Shown here piece after piece: positions 19,881 through 28,941 of a DNA stretch of 64,000 nt; the stretch's first letter is position 1; every line of letters begins with the position of its first letter. Where the stretch lies: positions 124,001 through 188,000 of the forward strand of contig VGXS01000003.1 in the NCBI GenBank assembly GCA_016873225.1, in the 5' to 3' direction. The notes beneath the pieces were generated by a model. The model saw nothing but the letters and a program-made list of their open reading frames with translations, ran no database searches and was not told where the DNA came from. A program made the translations under genes and the position numbers. This DNA is from Planctomycetota bacterium. Its GTDB lineage: Bacteria; Planctomycetota; Planctomycetia; Gemmatales; Gemmataceae.

Positions 19881-22664
19881 ATGTCCGTTGCCACCTCGCC
19901 AGCCACCCGTGAGGCCCTTGCCCGGCAGGACCAGGAAATCAGAATGCTCGAGGATCTGCTCAGGCAGTCCATCGAGCGGTTGGCCGGCCGTGAGGTTCTG
20001 GCCCGCTTTGACCGGGTGCGGGACGCCTCGGTGGCCCTTCGGAGCAAAGGGTCTCCCGAGGATGCGCGCTTTTTGCGGGAGTTCCTGGAATCGCTCGACA
20101 TTCTGGCGCTCAGGGAACTTATTAGGGCCTTCACGATTTATTTCGACCTCAACAACCTCGCCGAGCAGCATGCCCGCATCCGGGCCATCAGGCGCCGCAT
20201 ACGCTCCCAGCATCCAAGTCCCATGGCCGAATCTTTCAGCGAGGCCGTTGTCAGGCTTCGGGAGAAGAAGTTCCCCGCCTCGGAACTGGCGAAAAGGCTG
20301 GGAAAGCTGCACATCAGCCCCGTGTTCACGGCGCATCCCAGCGAGGCGCGCAGGCTCACGATCCTGGAAAAATTGGCCGCGATTTCCAATGAGATCGACA
20401 GGCTCGATTACCACGAGCTTCTTCCCGAGGAAAATACCGCCAGCATGGAGGCGATCCGCCAGCACATCGAGATTCTCTGGCTCACCGAATCGGTTAGGGC
20501 CGAGCGTCCCAAGGTGATCGACGAGGTGCGGCAAGGCCTGGAAGTGGTGGAAGGGAGCCTATTCGATGTGGTTCCCAAGCTATACAGGCTCATGGAAAAC
20601 GCCCTTCGGGAAATCTATCCCGAGCACGATTGGAAACTTCCGGCCATCCTGCGCTTCGGCTCCTGGATCGGCGGCGACAGGGACGGCCATCCCGATGTGA
20701 TTGCCACGGTCACAGCCGAGACCGTGGCGCTGCATCAGGCGACCATCATCAAGCACTACCGCGCGCAGGTGCTCGAACTCGGCAAGCACCTCAGCCATTC
20801 GGGCAAAAGGATATCCCTCGGCCAGCGGTTCATCGATGACCTGAGGCAGGAGGCCGGATTGCTGGGATTGCCGGATAACCGCCTGCAACGCGAACCGTTG
20901 CGGCAAAAATGCCGGCATGTGGCCAGGAAACTGGAACTGACACTTGCCCGGCTCGAGTCACCGCGCCCCGGCTGGACCGATGCGCCCCGGCAGGCGCCCA
21001 CAACCGTCTACACCGACCCGAATCGGCTCAAGGCCGACCTTGAGGCGATCCGAGGTGAATTGGCCACCAACCAGGCCACGGCCGCCGCGGCGATGCTCGA
21101 TCAACTGATCCGCAAGGTGGATGTCTTCGGCCTGCATCTGCTCACGCTCGACATCAGGCAGCATGCCGACAGGCATCGTTCGGCGATCGCCGAAATCCTC
21201 GCGCATGCCGGAATCGAACGCGATTACGAGAAACTCGGGCCGGAGGAAAAGCTCACCCTTCTGGCCGACCAACTCACCCTTCCCCGGCCCGTGATCCCGG
21301 CGCACCTTGTGTTTTCAGCGCCGACCAACGAGGTCATCGAGACATTCCGAACCGTCAGCGCCATCCTCGAGCACCAATGCCCCGAGGCGATCGAGAACTG
21401 CATCATCAGCGGCACAGGCGATGCCGCCCACCTTCTGGAAGTGCTGCTGCTGGCGCGCGAGGCCAGGCTTTTCAGGCCTTCCGAGGGGATCAGCAGGATC
21501 AACATCATTCCCCTGTTTGAAACACTCGAGGCCCTCAGGCAGGGACGGGAAATCCTCCAAAGGCTCATGGATGTCCCCTCATGGCGGGAGCATGTCGTCC
21601 TGCGGGGTGACCTCCAGGAGGTGATGATCGGATATTCCGACAGCAACAAGGAAAGCGGTTTCGTGCAATCGGCCTGGGCGCTGCACGAGATCCAGCGCGA
21701 CCTCGCCGAGTTCGGCCGGGAAAACGGCATCAGCATCCGTATCTTCCATGGCCGGGGCGGTTCCGTGGGCCGGGGAGGCGGGCCGGCCAACCACGCGATC
21801 CTCGCGCAGCCGCCGGGCGCCGTGAACGGTTCCCTGAGGATCACCGAGCAAGGCGAGGTCATCGCCGACCGTTACGGGCACAAGGCCATCGCCATGCGCC
21901 ACCTCGACCAGGTGGCCAACGCCGTGCTCCGGGCCAGTTTGGGACTCGACCACGGAAAGGTGGAACACGCCTGGGAGGCGCTGATGGACCGGCTCGCCTC
22001 GGCGGCGCGCAACCATTACCGCGATCTGGTTTATTCCAATCCCGACTTCCTCTCGTACTTCACGCAGGCGACGCCCATCAGCGAGATATCACAGCTTCGG
22101 CTTGGATCCAGGCCGGCCAAGCGTGGCACCACCACCTCGATCGAGCAGCTCAGGGCCATCCCCTGGGTTTTCTCATGGATGCAGTCCCGCCACACCCTTC
22201 CCGGATGGTTCGGCCTGGGCACCGCCCTGGCGGGGGCGATCGCGGAATCGCCCGAAAACCTCCCCATGCTCAAGCGGATGTACTCGGCCTGGCCATTCTT
22301 CCACGCGCTCATCGACAACGCGCAGATGATCCTCGCCAAGGCCGACATGAACATCGCCAGGCTCTATGCCGACCTTGTTACCGATGCCGGCATCTCCGGC
22401 CGGATCTTCGGCGCCATCGAATCGGAATATCAGCGGGCCGTGGCCGGCCTCTGTTCCATCACGGGCCAGTCGGCACTCCTTGACAACATGCCAATCCTCA
22501 GGGATTCCATCGGACGAAGGAATCCCTATGTCGATCCGCTGAGCCTCATCCAACTTGTGCTTCTGAGAAGGATTCGCGAGGGGGGAGCGGACAAACCGGC
22601 TCTCCTGGAGGCGGTGCTGGAAAGCATCAACGGAATCGCCTCGGGGCTGAAAAACACCGGTTGA
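19881..22664 (+). CDS. ppc: Phosphoenolpyruvate carboxylase
   Basis: Converts phosphoenolpyruvate and bicarbonate to oxaloacetate, the anaplerotic entry to the TCA cycle; cytoplasmic. All family signatures are present: FTAHPSEARR with the catalytic His near residue 150, GSWIGGDRDGHP near 260, EVMIGYSDSNK near 580, FHGRGGSVGRGGGP near 623, IPWVFSWMQSR near 760, and the conserved C-terminal NTG. The length of 927 residues is normal. I chose ATG 19881 (GGGAG 10 bases upstream); in-frame ATGs at 19788 and 19797 would add about 30 residues of low-complexity sequence unlike the family. It starts 129 bases after the permease. Its stop directly abuts the stop of the convergent DUF1501 gene, with no base between. 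Confidence 0.97.
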   Translation: MSVATSPATREALARQDQEIRMLEDLLRQSIERLAGREVLARFDRVRDASVALRSKGSPEDARFLREFLESLDILALRELIRAFTIYFDLNNLAEQHARIRAIRRRIRSQHPSPMAESFSEAVVRLREKKFPASELAKRLGKLHISPVFTAHPSEARRLTILEKLAAISNEIDRLDYHELLPEENTASMEAIRQHIEILWLTESVRAERPKVIDEVRQGLEVVEGSLFDVVPKLYRLMENALREIYPEHDWKLPAILRFGSWIGGDRDGHPDVIATVTAETVALHQATIIKHYRAQVLELGKHLSHSGKRISLGQRFIDDLRQEAGLLGLPDNRLQREPLRQKCRHVARKLELTLARLESPRPGWTDAPRQAPTTVYTDPNRLKADLEAIRGELATNQATAAAAMLDQLIRKVDVFGLHLLTLDIRQHADRHRSAIAEILAHAGIERDYEKLGPEEKLTLLADQLTLPRPVIPAHLVFSAPTNEVIETFRTVSAILEHQCPEAIENCIISGTGDAAHLLEVLLLAREARLFRPSEGISRINIIPLFETLEALRQGREILQRLMDVPSWREHVVLRGDLQEVMIGYSDSNKESGFVQSAWALHEIQRDLAEFGRENGISIRIFHGRGGSVGRGGGPANHAILAQPPGAVNGSLRITEQGEVIADRYGHKAIAMRHLDQVANAVLRASLGLDHGKVEHAWEALMDRLASAARNHYRDLVYSNPDFLSYFTQATPISEISQLRLGSRPAKRGTTTSIEQLRAIPWVFSWMQSRHTLPGWFGLGTALAGAIAESPENLPMLKRMYSAWPFFHALIDNAQMILAKADMNIARLYADLVTDAGISGRIFGAIESEYQRAVAGLCSITGQSALLDNMPILRDSIGRRNPYVDPLSLIQLVLLRRIREGGADKPALLEAVLESINGIASGLKNTG

Positions 22665-24068
22665 TCAGGCGAAGATCGACCGGATCACCCTGCCGCCCTC
22701 CACGAGCGAGACCTCGCGACCGAGGCTGTCGGTGATCCGTGTCTCCGAGTCGATGCCGAGCGCGTGGTAAAGGGTGGCGGCGAAGTCCTCGGGTGTCGCG
22801 GCATCGCTGATCGCGTGGGCTCCGTCCTTGTCCGACTGGCCAACCAACCCTCCGCCACGGGCCCCGCCACCGGCGATCAGGGCCGGAAACAGGAAGCTCC
22901 AATGATCGCGGCCCCATTGCGCGTTCGCCCGAGGCGTGCGGCCCATTTCGCCAAGGGCCGTCACCAGGGTGCGCCCCAGCATGCCTCGGACTCCAAGGTC
23001 CTCGATCAGGGCCGACAAGGCTTGGTCCAGGGTCGGCAACAGGTGGCTTCGGACATCCGCCGAATGGGTATGCGAGTCCCACGAGTATCCATCCACGCAG
23101 TCGTAGTGGACGGTGACGAACCGCGCCCCGGCCTCGACGAGTCGCCGCGCCGCGAGGCACGACTGTCCCATGAGGTGGCGGCCGTACCGGTCCCTCATCC
23201 TGCCGGATTCCTGGCGAAGGTCGAGGGCTGAACGGACCTTCCCGGAAGTGAGCAGGGCCAAGGCCTTCTCACGGAATCGGGACGAATCGCCATCGGGCCT
23301 GGAGTCGAACGCCCGCCGGACCTTGTCGATCTCCTCCAGCACGGCGACCCGCCCGGCCAGCCTTTCCCCCGACATGCCGTCGGGCGAAGCGAGGCCCTCG
23401 ATCTGGAAGGTCAATTCGGCATCGGAGCAATCCCGCCAATAGGGATTGTCCTTGACATCTTTCTTGTCGACGGCGGTGGTGACCGGACCATAAGCCCGGC
23501 CCAGCCAACCCGCGTGCTCCCCGGGCCTGCGGTACTGCCCTGCCTCCTGGAGTCGGCCCAGGCTGTTGGGAACCACGAAATATCGGCTTTCCGAAGCGGA
23601 AGCGCCGGAGTTTCGGATGTCGACGAAACTGCTTCCCGACCCCACCGAGGGCCAGTCACGCGGCGTCGGGTTGAATCCACCGCCGATGGGAACATGCCAT
23701 CGCTTGCCCGTCTGGATGTAATGGGCGCCGCCCGAGTGGTCGTTGTACGAGTGCCCCAGCGTCCTCAAGACGCAGTATTGGTCTGAAAGCGATGCCAGGC
23801 GGGGCAGGTGTTCGCAAATTCGCAATCCCGGGGTCCGGCTTGCCGTCGTCTTGAATGGTCCCCGGATTTTTTCGGGAGCCTCCGGCTTCATGTCGAAGGT
23901 TTCAAACTGGCTGGGACCGCCGAAAAGGAAAACAAAAATAACGGCATCGGCCTTGGAGTCGCGCCTCGGGGCGGCGGCGAGTTCCAGCGATTGGCCCAAA
24001 TTCATCCCCATCAGGCCGGCACCCGCCGACAGAACCCGCCTTCGGGTGGTGGTTTCAAGATGAAGCAT
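22665..24068 (-). CDS. DUF1501 family protein, Tat-type N-terminus
   Basis: A 467-residue member of DUF1501 (PF07394), a planctomycete-expanded family with a distant alkaline phosphatase/sulfatase-like fold and no established activity. The N-terminus has a triple Arg (residues 9-11) followed by a hydrophobic stretch, a Tat-like export signal. Family marks are FLFGGPSQFETFDMKPEAP, the RTLGHSYNDHSGGAHY block, RFVTVHYDCVDGYSWDSH, and LGEMGRTPRANAQWGRDHW. ATG 24068 has a GGGGAG site 8 bases upstream. Unlike the other two copies in the window it has no DUF1549/DUF1553 partner next to it. Its 3' end abuts the PEP carboxylase stop, so transcripts of the two genes would collide or share a terminator. 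Confidence 0.9.
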   Translation of the reverse strand: MLHLETTTRRRVLSAGAGLMGMNLGQSLELAAAPRRDSKADAVIFVFLFGGPSQFETFDMKPEAPEKIRGPFKTTASRTPGLRICEHLPRLASLSDQYCVLRTLGHSYNDHSGGAHYIQTGKRWHVPIGGGFNPTPRDWPSVGSGSSFVDIRNSGASASESRYFVVPNSLGRLQEAGQYRRPGEHAGWLGRAYGPVTTAVDKKDVKDNPYWRDCSDAELTFQIEGLASPDGMSGERLAGRVAVLEEIDKVRRAFDSRPDGDSSRFREKALALLTSGKVRSALDLRQESGRMRDRYGRHLMGQSCLAARRLVEAGARFVTVHYDCVDGYSWDSHTHSADVRSHLLPTLDQALSALIEDLGVRGMLGRTLVTALGEMGRTPRANAQWGRDHWSFLFPALIAGGGARGGGLVGQSDKDGAHAISDAATPEDFAATLYHALGIDSETRITDSLGREVSLVEGGRVIRSIFA

Positions 24069-24231
24069 GGCCGAACTCCCCCCTTGGGCCGGCTATTAAC
24101 CTTGGCAAGACTACTCTCAAGTGCCGGCGGGGTCAACCAGTCAAGGCTTCAATTTGATGGATACAAATCCAATGCTGGACGGAATTTGCAATCGGATCGC
24201 TGAAACAGGACATCATGCGGGTTGCCATACC

Positions 24232-24843
24232 TCACCCGGCGGACTGAACCCCTTGTGGATGCCATCCCCCGCATACCCCCGTCGCATGGGCACGGCAAAA
24301 GTGCTTCCGGCACAACGCCACATAACGGTCGTTGCCGCCAATCTCCACCTGGCCGCCTTCACGCTCAACGCTGCCGTCTGGCCCGACGCGAACCACCATG
24401 GTCGCCTTCCGCCCGCAATGGCAGATCGTCTTGAGTTCGGTGAGGGTGTCGGCCCAGGCCAGCAGGGCGGCGCTTCCGCTGAAAAGTTCGCCACGGAAAT
24501 CGGTGCGCAACCCGTAGCACATCACGGGAATCCCGCGCTCGTCCACGATCGTGGCCAGTTGCCTCACCTGGTCGCTTGAAAGAAACTGGGCCTCGTCAAC
24601 AAGAACGCAATGGGGCGTGGAACCGGCAAGCTCAACCGAGAAATCGGTTGATGGGCCGAATGGCCGGGCCATTTCCCTGATGCCGATCCTTGAGCTGATC
24701 TCGATGAGTTCGGCATCAGGCGCCGGCCTGTAGGTGAAGAGCGCCGTCTTCATGCCGCGCTCTGAGTAGTTATAGGAAGCCTGGAGAAGGGAGGTCGACT
24801 TCCCGGCATTCATCGTGGAATAATAGTAAAAGAGTTTGGCCAT
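24232..24843 (-). CDS. tdk: Thymidine kinase, type II
   Basis: Phosphorylates thymidine to dTMP in nucleotide salvage; cytoplasmic. The 203-residue protein matches the bacterial/TK1 class. The P-loop MNAGKST is at residues 11-17, the Walker B/catalytic DEAQF at 83-87, and the Cys pair C141/C143 with Cys178 and neighbouring Cys/His residues form the zinc site. I chose ATG 24843 because the protein then begins MAKLFYYYST, just like E. coli Tdk; the upstream ATG at 24870 would add nine unrelated residues. It lies 39 bases after the WD40 gene and is probably the tail of that operon. A small hairpin covers the region just upstream of the start. Confidence 0.95.
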   Translation of the reverse strand: MAKLFYYYSTMNAGKSTSLLQASYNYSERGMKTALFTYRPAPDAELIEISSRIGIREMARPFGPSTDFSVELAGSTPHCVLVDEAQFLSSDQVRQLATIVDERGIPVMCYGLRTDFRGELFSGSAALLAWADTLTELKTICHCGRKATMVVRVGPDGSVEREGGQVEIGGNDRYVALCRKHFCRAHATGVCGGWHPQGVQSAG

Positions 24844-24844
24844 G

Positions 24845-24862
24845 GGGGGACTATATTCCCCC
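24845..24862 (-). promoter_or_regulatory. Small hairpin over the tdk translation start region
   Basis: GGGGGA (24845-24850, plus strand) and TCCCCC (24857-24862) form a perfect 6-bp stem with a 6-base loop, ending one base before the tdk ATG. In the mRNA the purine-rich GGGGGA arm is the only ribosome-site-like sequence and would be paired. It could modulate tdk translation after passage of ribosomes from the upstream gene; this is inference. Confidence 0.35.
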
Positions 24863-24882
24863 GCACCCATTCATGGCAATCA

Positions 24883-25926
24883 TCAACCGGCGAGCGGATA
24901 AACCCTGACAGTGCCGCCCTGGTAGGCGACGGCGATCTTCCCGCCATCGGCCGATTGGGACATGTCCCGCGCGTTTTCAGGAAGCTTGTGGGCGAACATC
25001 TCGTTGGCTTGGTCGGGTTTCCAGAACCAAAGCATGCCTCCGTTGCCGCCCGCCGCGCCGGTGATGAATCCAGCCTTGTTCCAGGCGACGCCCCACATCG
25101 TGCCTTGGAAAGCTTCCTTGGGCTTCAGTTCTCGAACGACCTTCCCGGCGTTCCAATCGGCGATCACGATGAGGGGATTGCCCACGCCCGCGAAGGCGTT
25201 TGAAACATTCGTGATGCCGGCGCAAGCGACCAGCGGTCCATCTGGCGAGAATGACCACGACCTCACCCCGCCAATGTCGGCGCGGAAACTGGTATCGTAT
25301 TTGTGAAGTCCGGGAATCGGAAACTCCCTGACGAGCTTGCCGTCGGGCTCCCAAACTTTCACGCGGCCCTTGTGGTCGGCGCTGAGGATTTTTCCTCCGT
25401 CCGGGCTGAACGCCACTTGATAGACATGGCAATCATGGGCGAGCCACTGTCTTTCCTCGGCCAGGGTGGCGGCGTTGCGGAGGCACACCTTCCCGTCGTT
25501 GCCGCCGGAAAGCAACTTGCCGCCATGAAAGGCCATCGAGCGGATCCAGCCGTCATGGGCCCTGGCCTGCCGAATCGGCTCAGGCTGGCCCGCGTCGAGC
25601 GGCCAGGCGATGATGGTGCCGTCATAGCCGCCTGAATAGAGCGTTTCACCGCCGGTCGAGAAGGCCATGGCCCTCACCCAGCTTGAGTGACCGGCCATGT
25701 CGGTCTTTTTTGAATCAGCAAGGCTCCAGCGCTGCAAGGCGTTGTCCTGCGATGCGGTGATGATCCATTTGCCCGACGGATCGAATCGGCAGGCCACAAG
25801 CGGGCTTCCATGCTTGAGTTCGGCGGAGGGCTTCAACGCGCCTAGTTGGAATCCGGCGATGGGCGAGGGCGGTGGAGGCGCCTCGGCCTTCGGCTTTTCG
25901 GGCGGCTTGGGCTTTTCCTGCGTCAT
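24883..25926 (-). CDS. WD40-repeat protein
   Basis: A 347-residue beta-propeller of the WD40 type. After a Pro/Lys/Glu-rich N-terminus (about residues 1-22) it shows repeated blades such as ACRFDPSGKWIITASQDN, SLADSKKTDMAGHSSW, FSTGGETLYSGGYDGTI, FHGGKLLSGGNDGKV, FSPDGGKILSADHKGRV and FSPDGPLVACAGI. There is no signal peptide or transmembrane segment, so the location is unclear although its operon partners are exported. The start overlaps the stop of the upstream DUF1501 gene by 4 bases, so the two are translationally coupled. A DUF1549/DUF1553-DUF1501-WD40 order recurs in planctomycetes; no catalytic role is suggested. It probably acts as a protein-interaction scaffold (inference). Confidence 0.9.
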   Translation of the reverse strand: MTQEKPKPPEKPKAEAPPPPSPIAGFQLGALKPSAELKHGSPLVACRFDPSGKWIITASQDNALQRWSLADSKKTDMAGHSSWVRAMAFSTGGETLYSGGYDGTIIAWPLDAGQPEPIRQARAHDGWIRSMAFHGGKLLSGGNDGKVCLRNAATLAEERQWLAHDCHVYQVAFSPDGGKILSADHKGRVKVWEPDGKLVREFPIPGLHKYDTSFRADIGGVRSWSFSPDGPLVACAGITNVSNAFAGVGNPLIVIADWNAGKVVRELKPKEAFQGTMWGVAWNKAGFITGAAGGNGGMLWFWKPDQANEMFAHKLPENARDMSQSADGGKIAVAYQGGTVRVYPLAG

Positions 25927-27188
25927 GCCAGGATTTCCCCGATGGCGGAACCGGCCGGATCGGTCATCGGGATGGGGCGCTGGTCGATGTAGTGCTTCTT
26001 GGCGGGGTCGAGTCCCAGGGCCCTGAAGTAGGTGGCGAAGAGGTGGCCGGCGTTCACCTGCCTGTCGACGACGGCCGTTCCGGTGGCGTTGGTCTTGCCG
26101 ACGACCGCGCCACCCACGACTCCCTGGCCTCCCAAGGCGATCGACCAGGCCTTCGACCAGTGGTCGCGGCCATAGTTCCTGTTGATGTTCGGCGTCCTGC
26201 CGAATTCCGAAACAACGAGAACCAGCGTGCTGGACAGCATTCCGCGCTGGTGGAGATCCTCGATGAGGGTCGCGAATGTCCGGTCGAATTCACCCATGCG
26301 CTCGATGTGGAAATCGAAATTCTCATGGTGAGTGTCGTAGTTCGTGTGGGTGACTTTCACGAAGGGGGCTCCGCCCTCGAGAAGCCTTCTCGCCAGCAGG
26401 CAATGCCTGCCGAAATCATGCCGGCCGTAGCTGTCCCCCAACTTGCCCGGCTCGTTGGCGGTGTCGAACAGTTTCTTCTTGGCGATCATCTGCCGGGCCT
26501 GCTCATGCGTTTGGGTGTACGCCTCGGTCTCGGCCGTGTTCCTTGAGGCGAGGAAACGGGAGTCGGCCTTGCGGCGCATGGCGTGGCGCATGTCGTCCCT
26601 GCCGGAGGTCAAGGTTCCGGGAAGGTCGATGTTGGCGGGCGGCTTGCCGTCGCTAATGCTGACCGAGCCAAACTTCGGGCCGAGGAACGCCGCGTCGGCG
26701 GAGCTGGAACCGCCGCTTCCGCCGGGTTCGACATGGAGATAGCCGGGAAGCGGGTTTTCCGGTGCCGCCACCATCTTGGCAACGAGGGATCCCAAGTGCG
26801 GGTAATTCACCGAAGGCTCCTGGCGCCTTCCGGTGTGCATGATGTAGCTGCCCTTGCCGTGGTCATCCTCGGCGGTGTTGATCCCGCGGACCAGGGCGAG
26901 GCGGTGGATCTGGCCGGCGGTGCAAGGCAGCAACTCGCACACATGGGTTCCGGGAACGGATGTCGGGATGGCGCGGAAAGGGCCGCCGGTCGGGGCCCCC
27001 GGCTTGGGATCCCATGTTTCCAGTTGGCTCACGCCCCCGGCGAGGAAGATCATGAGAACCCGCTTGTTCTGCATCGCGAGCGGATTCGCCAACGCGCCGC
27101 CGGTGAAGGCGCCGGCACCCAGGGCACCGAGAACCGCCCTCCGGCTCATCGCATGTTCGGGAGATCCGCAAAGCCTGACGACACCCAT
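25923..27188 (-). CDS. DUF1501 family protein in a DUF1549-DUF1501-WD40 operon
   Basis: A 421-residue DUF1501 protein. The N-terminus has a Tat-like SRRAVLGALGAGAF (residues 15-28) followed by the family's MIFLAGGVSQLETWDPKPG. Later blocks include ALVRGINTAEDDHGKGSY, FVKVTHTNYDTHHENF and VVSEFGRTPNINRNYGRDHW. ATG 27188 has GGAGG 8 bases upstream. It lies 26 bases after the DUF1549/1553 gene and overlaps the WD40 gene by 4 bases. The conserved DUF1501/DUF1553 pairing in planctomycetes points to a shared exported process, but the biochemical function is not established. Confidence 0.92.
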   Translation of the reverse strand: MGVVRLCGSPEHAMSRRAVLGALGAGAFTGGALANPLAMQNKRVLMIFLAGGVSQLETWDPKPGAPTGGPFRAIPTSVPGTHVCELLPCTAGQIHRLALVRGINTAEDDHGKGSYIMHTGRRQEPSVNYPHLGSLVAKMVAAPENPLPGYLHVEPGGSGGSSSADAAFLGPKFGSVSISDGKPPANIDLPGTLTSGRDDMRHAMRRKADSRFLASRNTAETEAYTQTHEQARQMIAKKKLFDTANEPGKLGDSYGRHDFGRHCLLARRLLEGGAPFVKVTHTNYDTHHENFDFHIERMGEFDRTFATLIEDLHQRGMLSSTLVLVVSEFGRTPNINRNYGRDHWSKAWSIALGGQGVVGGAVVGKTNATGTAVVDRQVNAGHLFATYFRALGLDPAKKHYIDQRPIPMTDPAGSAIGEILA

Positions 27189-27214
27189 GGTTCAACCTCC
27201 GAAATGCGGAATCC

Positions 27215-28804
27215 TCATGAAATGAAACGGAACTCGGCCGATGAAATCAGGGCCCAAATCAGGTCGGCGATCGCCGTGGGCTTGTCCGCTCCCTGAAGCG
27301 CCTTCGCGACATCGGCTTTCTCATCGGCATCGGGGAGCCTGCAAAACATGGCCAAATACAATTCCTCGGCCACGGCCTCGGCATCTTTGGCCGCCGCCAA
27401 ACGGAACGCGAGGTTGCCCTTTCGGCTGGCCAGGAGCGATTGAACCTGCGGATGGTTCGACATCAGCAGGGACTGCTCAAGCCTGGGCTCGAACATGTCG
27501 GGGTTGCCGGCCGGTGGCGCCAGAGCGCTGATGAACATCTTGCCGGCCCCTTCTCGCTTGGCCTGCAAAGCCTTGGGGGCGGCGCCCGCCTCGGCATCAT
27601 CAAAACCGGTCGCCACCAGCATGGAATATCCCATTTGCTCAGGCGAAAGCGGCCTCAGCCTGGCGGCGAGAAAACGCTCCTCGGCACCCTTGATGCCGGG
27701 CTTGCCCACGGAAGAGCGCTGGTAGGCCTCGCTCAGCGCGATACCCCTGAGCATCGCCTTGAGGTCGAACTTGGCGCTGATCACCGAGGATGTCAGCGAC
27801 TCCATCAGGGTCTCGCAGGAAGCGGGATTATGCGGATGGATCTGGTCGAGCGGGTGGATGAGTCCCTTGCCGGTCAGTTGAGCCCAAAGCCTGTTGGCCA
27901 TATTACGGGCCAAGGCCTCCCTTCCGGCCCCCTTGAGGTCTTCACCTAAAAGAAGCCTGCGGCTGTACTTGGGAACTCCACGCACCTCCTTGCTCGGAGC
28001 GGAAACATATAGTTGCTCCTTGGAGACCATTGGATCGGCCCTTTCGCTCGCCCCGGGGAGACCGGGAGCGCGCTTCTTGGTGACCTTCTTGGGGTCGAAC
28101 ACCGATTGGAATGTGACATCCCCATCGGCCTTCTCACCGATGACCTTTTTCTTGAGCTTGGGATCGTCGAACAGGTAGGCCCTGTTGAGGTAGGCCATCA
28201 ATCCGTGGAAATGCTCCTGCTTGTATCCTTCAATCCGCGGGTGATCGTGGCATTGGGCGCACTGGAGGTTGGCTCCCAGGAACAGCCTGCTGATGTCACG
28301 GGTCACGAGAACCGGTTCCATTTCCCTGTCCAGGAGAAACCTGGCCCGGCCCCGCTGGGCGGGATCCACACCGTCGGCTGAGACGATTTCGGAAATCAGG
28401 ATATCCACCGGCTTCGAGGCTTCCAGAGACTCCCTCAGGTAGGCCATCCACAGGCTCGTCTCCACATTCTTGGAAGGCCTTCGCTCCATCCACCATGTGT
28501 CGAGAACCTGCGCCCAGTACCAGTTGAAGTCGGGATGGGAAAGCAATCGCTCCACGGCGTCGGCGCGCTTGGCGCCCCCCGCGGATGCAAACGCCCGCGC
28601 CTCGGCCACGGTGGGGGTGCGCCCGATCAGGTCGAGGCTGACGCGGCGCAGGAAAGCCAAGTCGTCGCAAGGGCCGCTGGCTTCCCGGGCGAAAGCGGGA
28701 TTGGCGCCGGATATGGCCTTGTCAATGGCACGGGCCACCGGATCCCGTGTGGGTTCCATGCCCGGCGCCAAGGCCATGATCAGCGGTGCCATCATCGTAA
28801 TCAT
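27215..28804 (-). CDS. DUF1549/DUF1553 (PSCyt2/PSD1) protein
   Basis: A 529-residue protein with a hydrophobic N-terminus (MITMMAPLIMALAPG) that is probably a signal peptide. The DUF1549 part contains FLRRVSLDLIGRTPT and a CAQCHDHP motif, cytochrome-c-like CxxCH. The DUF1553 part contains NRLWAQLTGKGLIHPLD, DLKAMLRGIALSEAYQRSS and a later SLLMSNHPQVQSLL segment. Unlike the homologue at 41.8 kb it lacks the N-terminal PSCyt1 heme domain, making it a short form. I chose ATG 28804, which has GAAGGA 6 bases upstream, rather than the longer alternative at 28849. It is the first gene of the DUF1501-WD40-tdk run. Redox or sugar-related roles have been suggested for the family, but none is proven. 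Confidence 0.9.
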   Translation of the reverse strand: MITMMAPLIMALAPGMEPTRDPVARAIDKAISGANPAFAREASGPCDDLAFLRRVSLDLIGRTPTVAEARAFASAGGAKRADAVERLLSHPDFNWYWAQVLDTWWMERRPSKNVETSLWMAYLRESLEASKPVDILISEIVSADGVDPAQRGRARFLLDREMEPVLVTRDISRLFLGANLQCAQCHDHPRIEGYKQEHFHGLMAYLNRAYLFDDPKLKKKVIGEKADGDVTFQSVFDPKKVTKKRAPGLPGASERADPMVSKEQLYVSAPSKEVRGVPKYSRRLLLGEDLKGAGREALARNMANRLWAQLTGKGLIHPLDQIHPHNPASCETLMESLTSSVISAKFDLKAMLRGIALSEAYQRSSVGKPGIKGAEERFLAARLRPLSPEQMGYSMLVATGFDDAEAGAAPKALQAKREGAGKMFISALAPPAGNPDMFEPRLEQSLLMSNHPQVQSLLASRKGNLAFRLAAAKDAEAVAEELYLAMFCRLPDADEKADVAKALQGADKPTAIADLIWALISSAEFRFIS

Positions 28805-28941
28805 CGTGATTCCTTCACCGGGAGGGCGGGGCAGGCAAGGATTCAGCATTCAGGCAGGTATTGATACACTCCCCGCAAACCACCGGCTTGTCAACCGGAA
28901 AGGAGGGCCCGATGCCCCTGTCTCCCGGAGAAACGGACGAA

